Positions 63,876 to 64,000 of a stretch of 64,000 nucleotides of DNA are shown in pieces; position 1 is the first letter of the stretch; the number at the start of each line of letters is the position of its first letter. The stretch comes from Ruminococcus_G sp050944435 (GTDB taxonomy: Bacteria > Bacillota > Clostridia > Lachnospirales > Lachnospiraceae). The translations under genes and the position numbers were made by a program. The DNA lies in contig JBMNRB010000012.1 in NCBI GenBank assembly GCA_050944435.1, positions 26,478-90,477 on the forward strand. The letters are read 5' to 3'. The notes under the pieces are model-generated. The model was not told the DNA's origin and searched no databases. It was given only the letters and a program-made list of their open reading frames with translations.

Positions 63876-64000
63876 ATCGAGTAGGAGGCGGTGATTAGCC
63901 GCCGTCCTCTCACAGCACCGTACGTACGGTTCTCGTATACGGCGCTTTCAATAGTTGATGTGCAGTGACTGATAGGCTGTGGACAGGTCATAAAAGCCCC
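63876..64000 (-). mobile_element. 3' end of a group II intron (domains V and VI), rest outside window
   Basis: On the minus strand, 63946-63914 folds as domain V: AGC at its base, an AGCGCCGTATAC stem, a GAGA loop and ACCGTACGTACGGTGCT. Downstream, a domain VI hairpin (GGCGG/CCGCC around CTAATCA) leads to CCTACTCGAT, the usual 3' end of bacterial group II introns, at about 63876. The intron body and any maturase gene lie beyond 64000. The 3' exon begins at about 63875, upstream of the flavoprotein promoter. The exact boundary is an estimate from the typical terminal sequence. Confidence 0.85.

Overview
The window looks like chromosome from an anaerobic Bacillota of the class Clostridia, most likely a gut-type Lachnospiraceae relative. 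The support is indirect: strong AGGAGG ribosome binding sites, Clostridia-type rpoB/rpoC/tuf/fusA proteins, many RbsABC-type sugar ABC genes, YesM/YesN-type signalling, a non-pyrrolysine MttB-family methyltransferase, a corrinoid mutase and an anaerobic siroheme reductase. No rRNA, tRNA or CRISPR array was recognised.

Layout. (1) 1-2088: a DUF1538 membrane protein cut by the window edge, followed by a tandem-domain PII-like protein. (2) 10053-2085, minus: an operon that opens with an unusual 816-residue methyltransferase/AstE-AspA/methyltransferase fusion, then an FmdE protein with a zinc ribbon, then a complete NikABCDE/Opp-type importer. (3) 11826-10213, minus: ammonium transporter and GlnK. 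(4) 12023-17031: a BceAB-like ABC exporter divergent from a LytTR response regulator (frameshifted) and a GHKL kinase. (5) 17047-17517: acyl-CoA thioesterase. (6) 28790-17672, minus: a carbohydrate island with a YesN/YesM-type two-component system (kinase frameshifted), an RbsA-like protein that has lost its ATP-binding residues, an RbsC-like permease, two dehydrogenases, and then an intact RbsB/RbsA/RbsC importer. The order suggests that the dead ABC pair may serve the kinase as a receptor while the intact set does the uptake. (7) 36911-28981, minus, and 38261-41083, plus: a catabolic island with class III aminotransferase, HyuA-like ASKHA protein, B12-dependent mutase, aldehyde dehydrogenase, EamA transporter, FadR-type GntR regulator, AraC regulator, alanine dehydrogenase, IolB-like isomerase and SDR. 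The same 12-bp palindrome, TTAATATATTAA, lies at the promoters of both arms and of the sugar-binding protein gene. (8) 42509-41167: a DUF3786/DUF1638 pair.

(9) 57317-42869, minus: the core block rpoB-rpoC, then a hypothetical membrane-anchored protein and a cell-wall amidase, then rpsL-rpsG-fusA-tuf. Strong sigma-A promoters precede rpoB and rpsL, and rpoC and tuf are followed by terminators. (10) 60209-57499: an MttB-family methyltransferase and an MFS transporter, with an upstream TetR regulator; matching 18-bp palindromes mark both promoters. (11) 63759-61137: a CoA-disulfide-reductase-like flavoprotein with a rhodanese domain and a siroheme/ferredoxin reductase. (12) From 63876 to the window end: the 3' end (domains V and VI) of a group II intron on the minus strand.

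The most unusual content is the dead-ABC/kinase arrangement, the tri-modular fusion heading the metal/peptide operon, the B12 mutase with its ASKHA partner, and two single-base homopolymer frameshifts in signalling genes.
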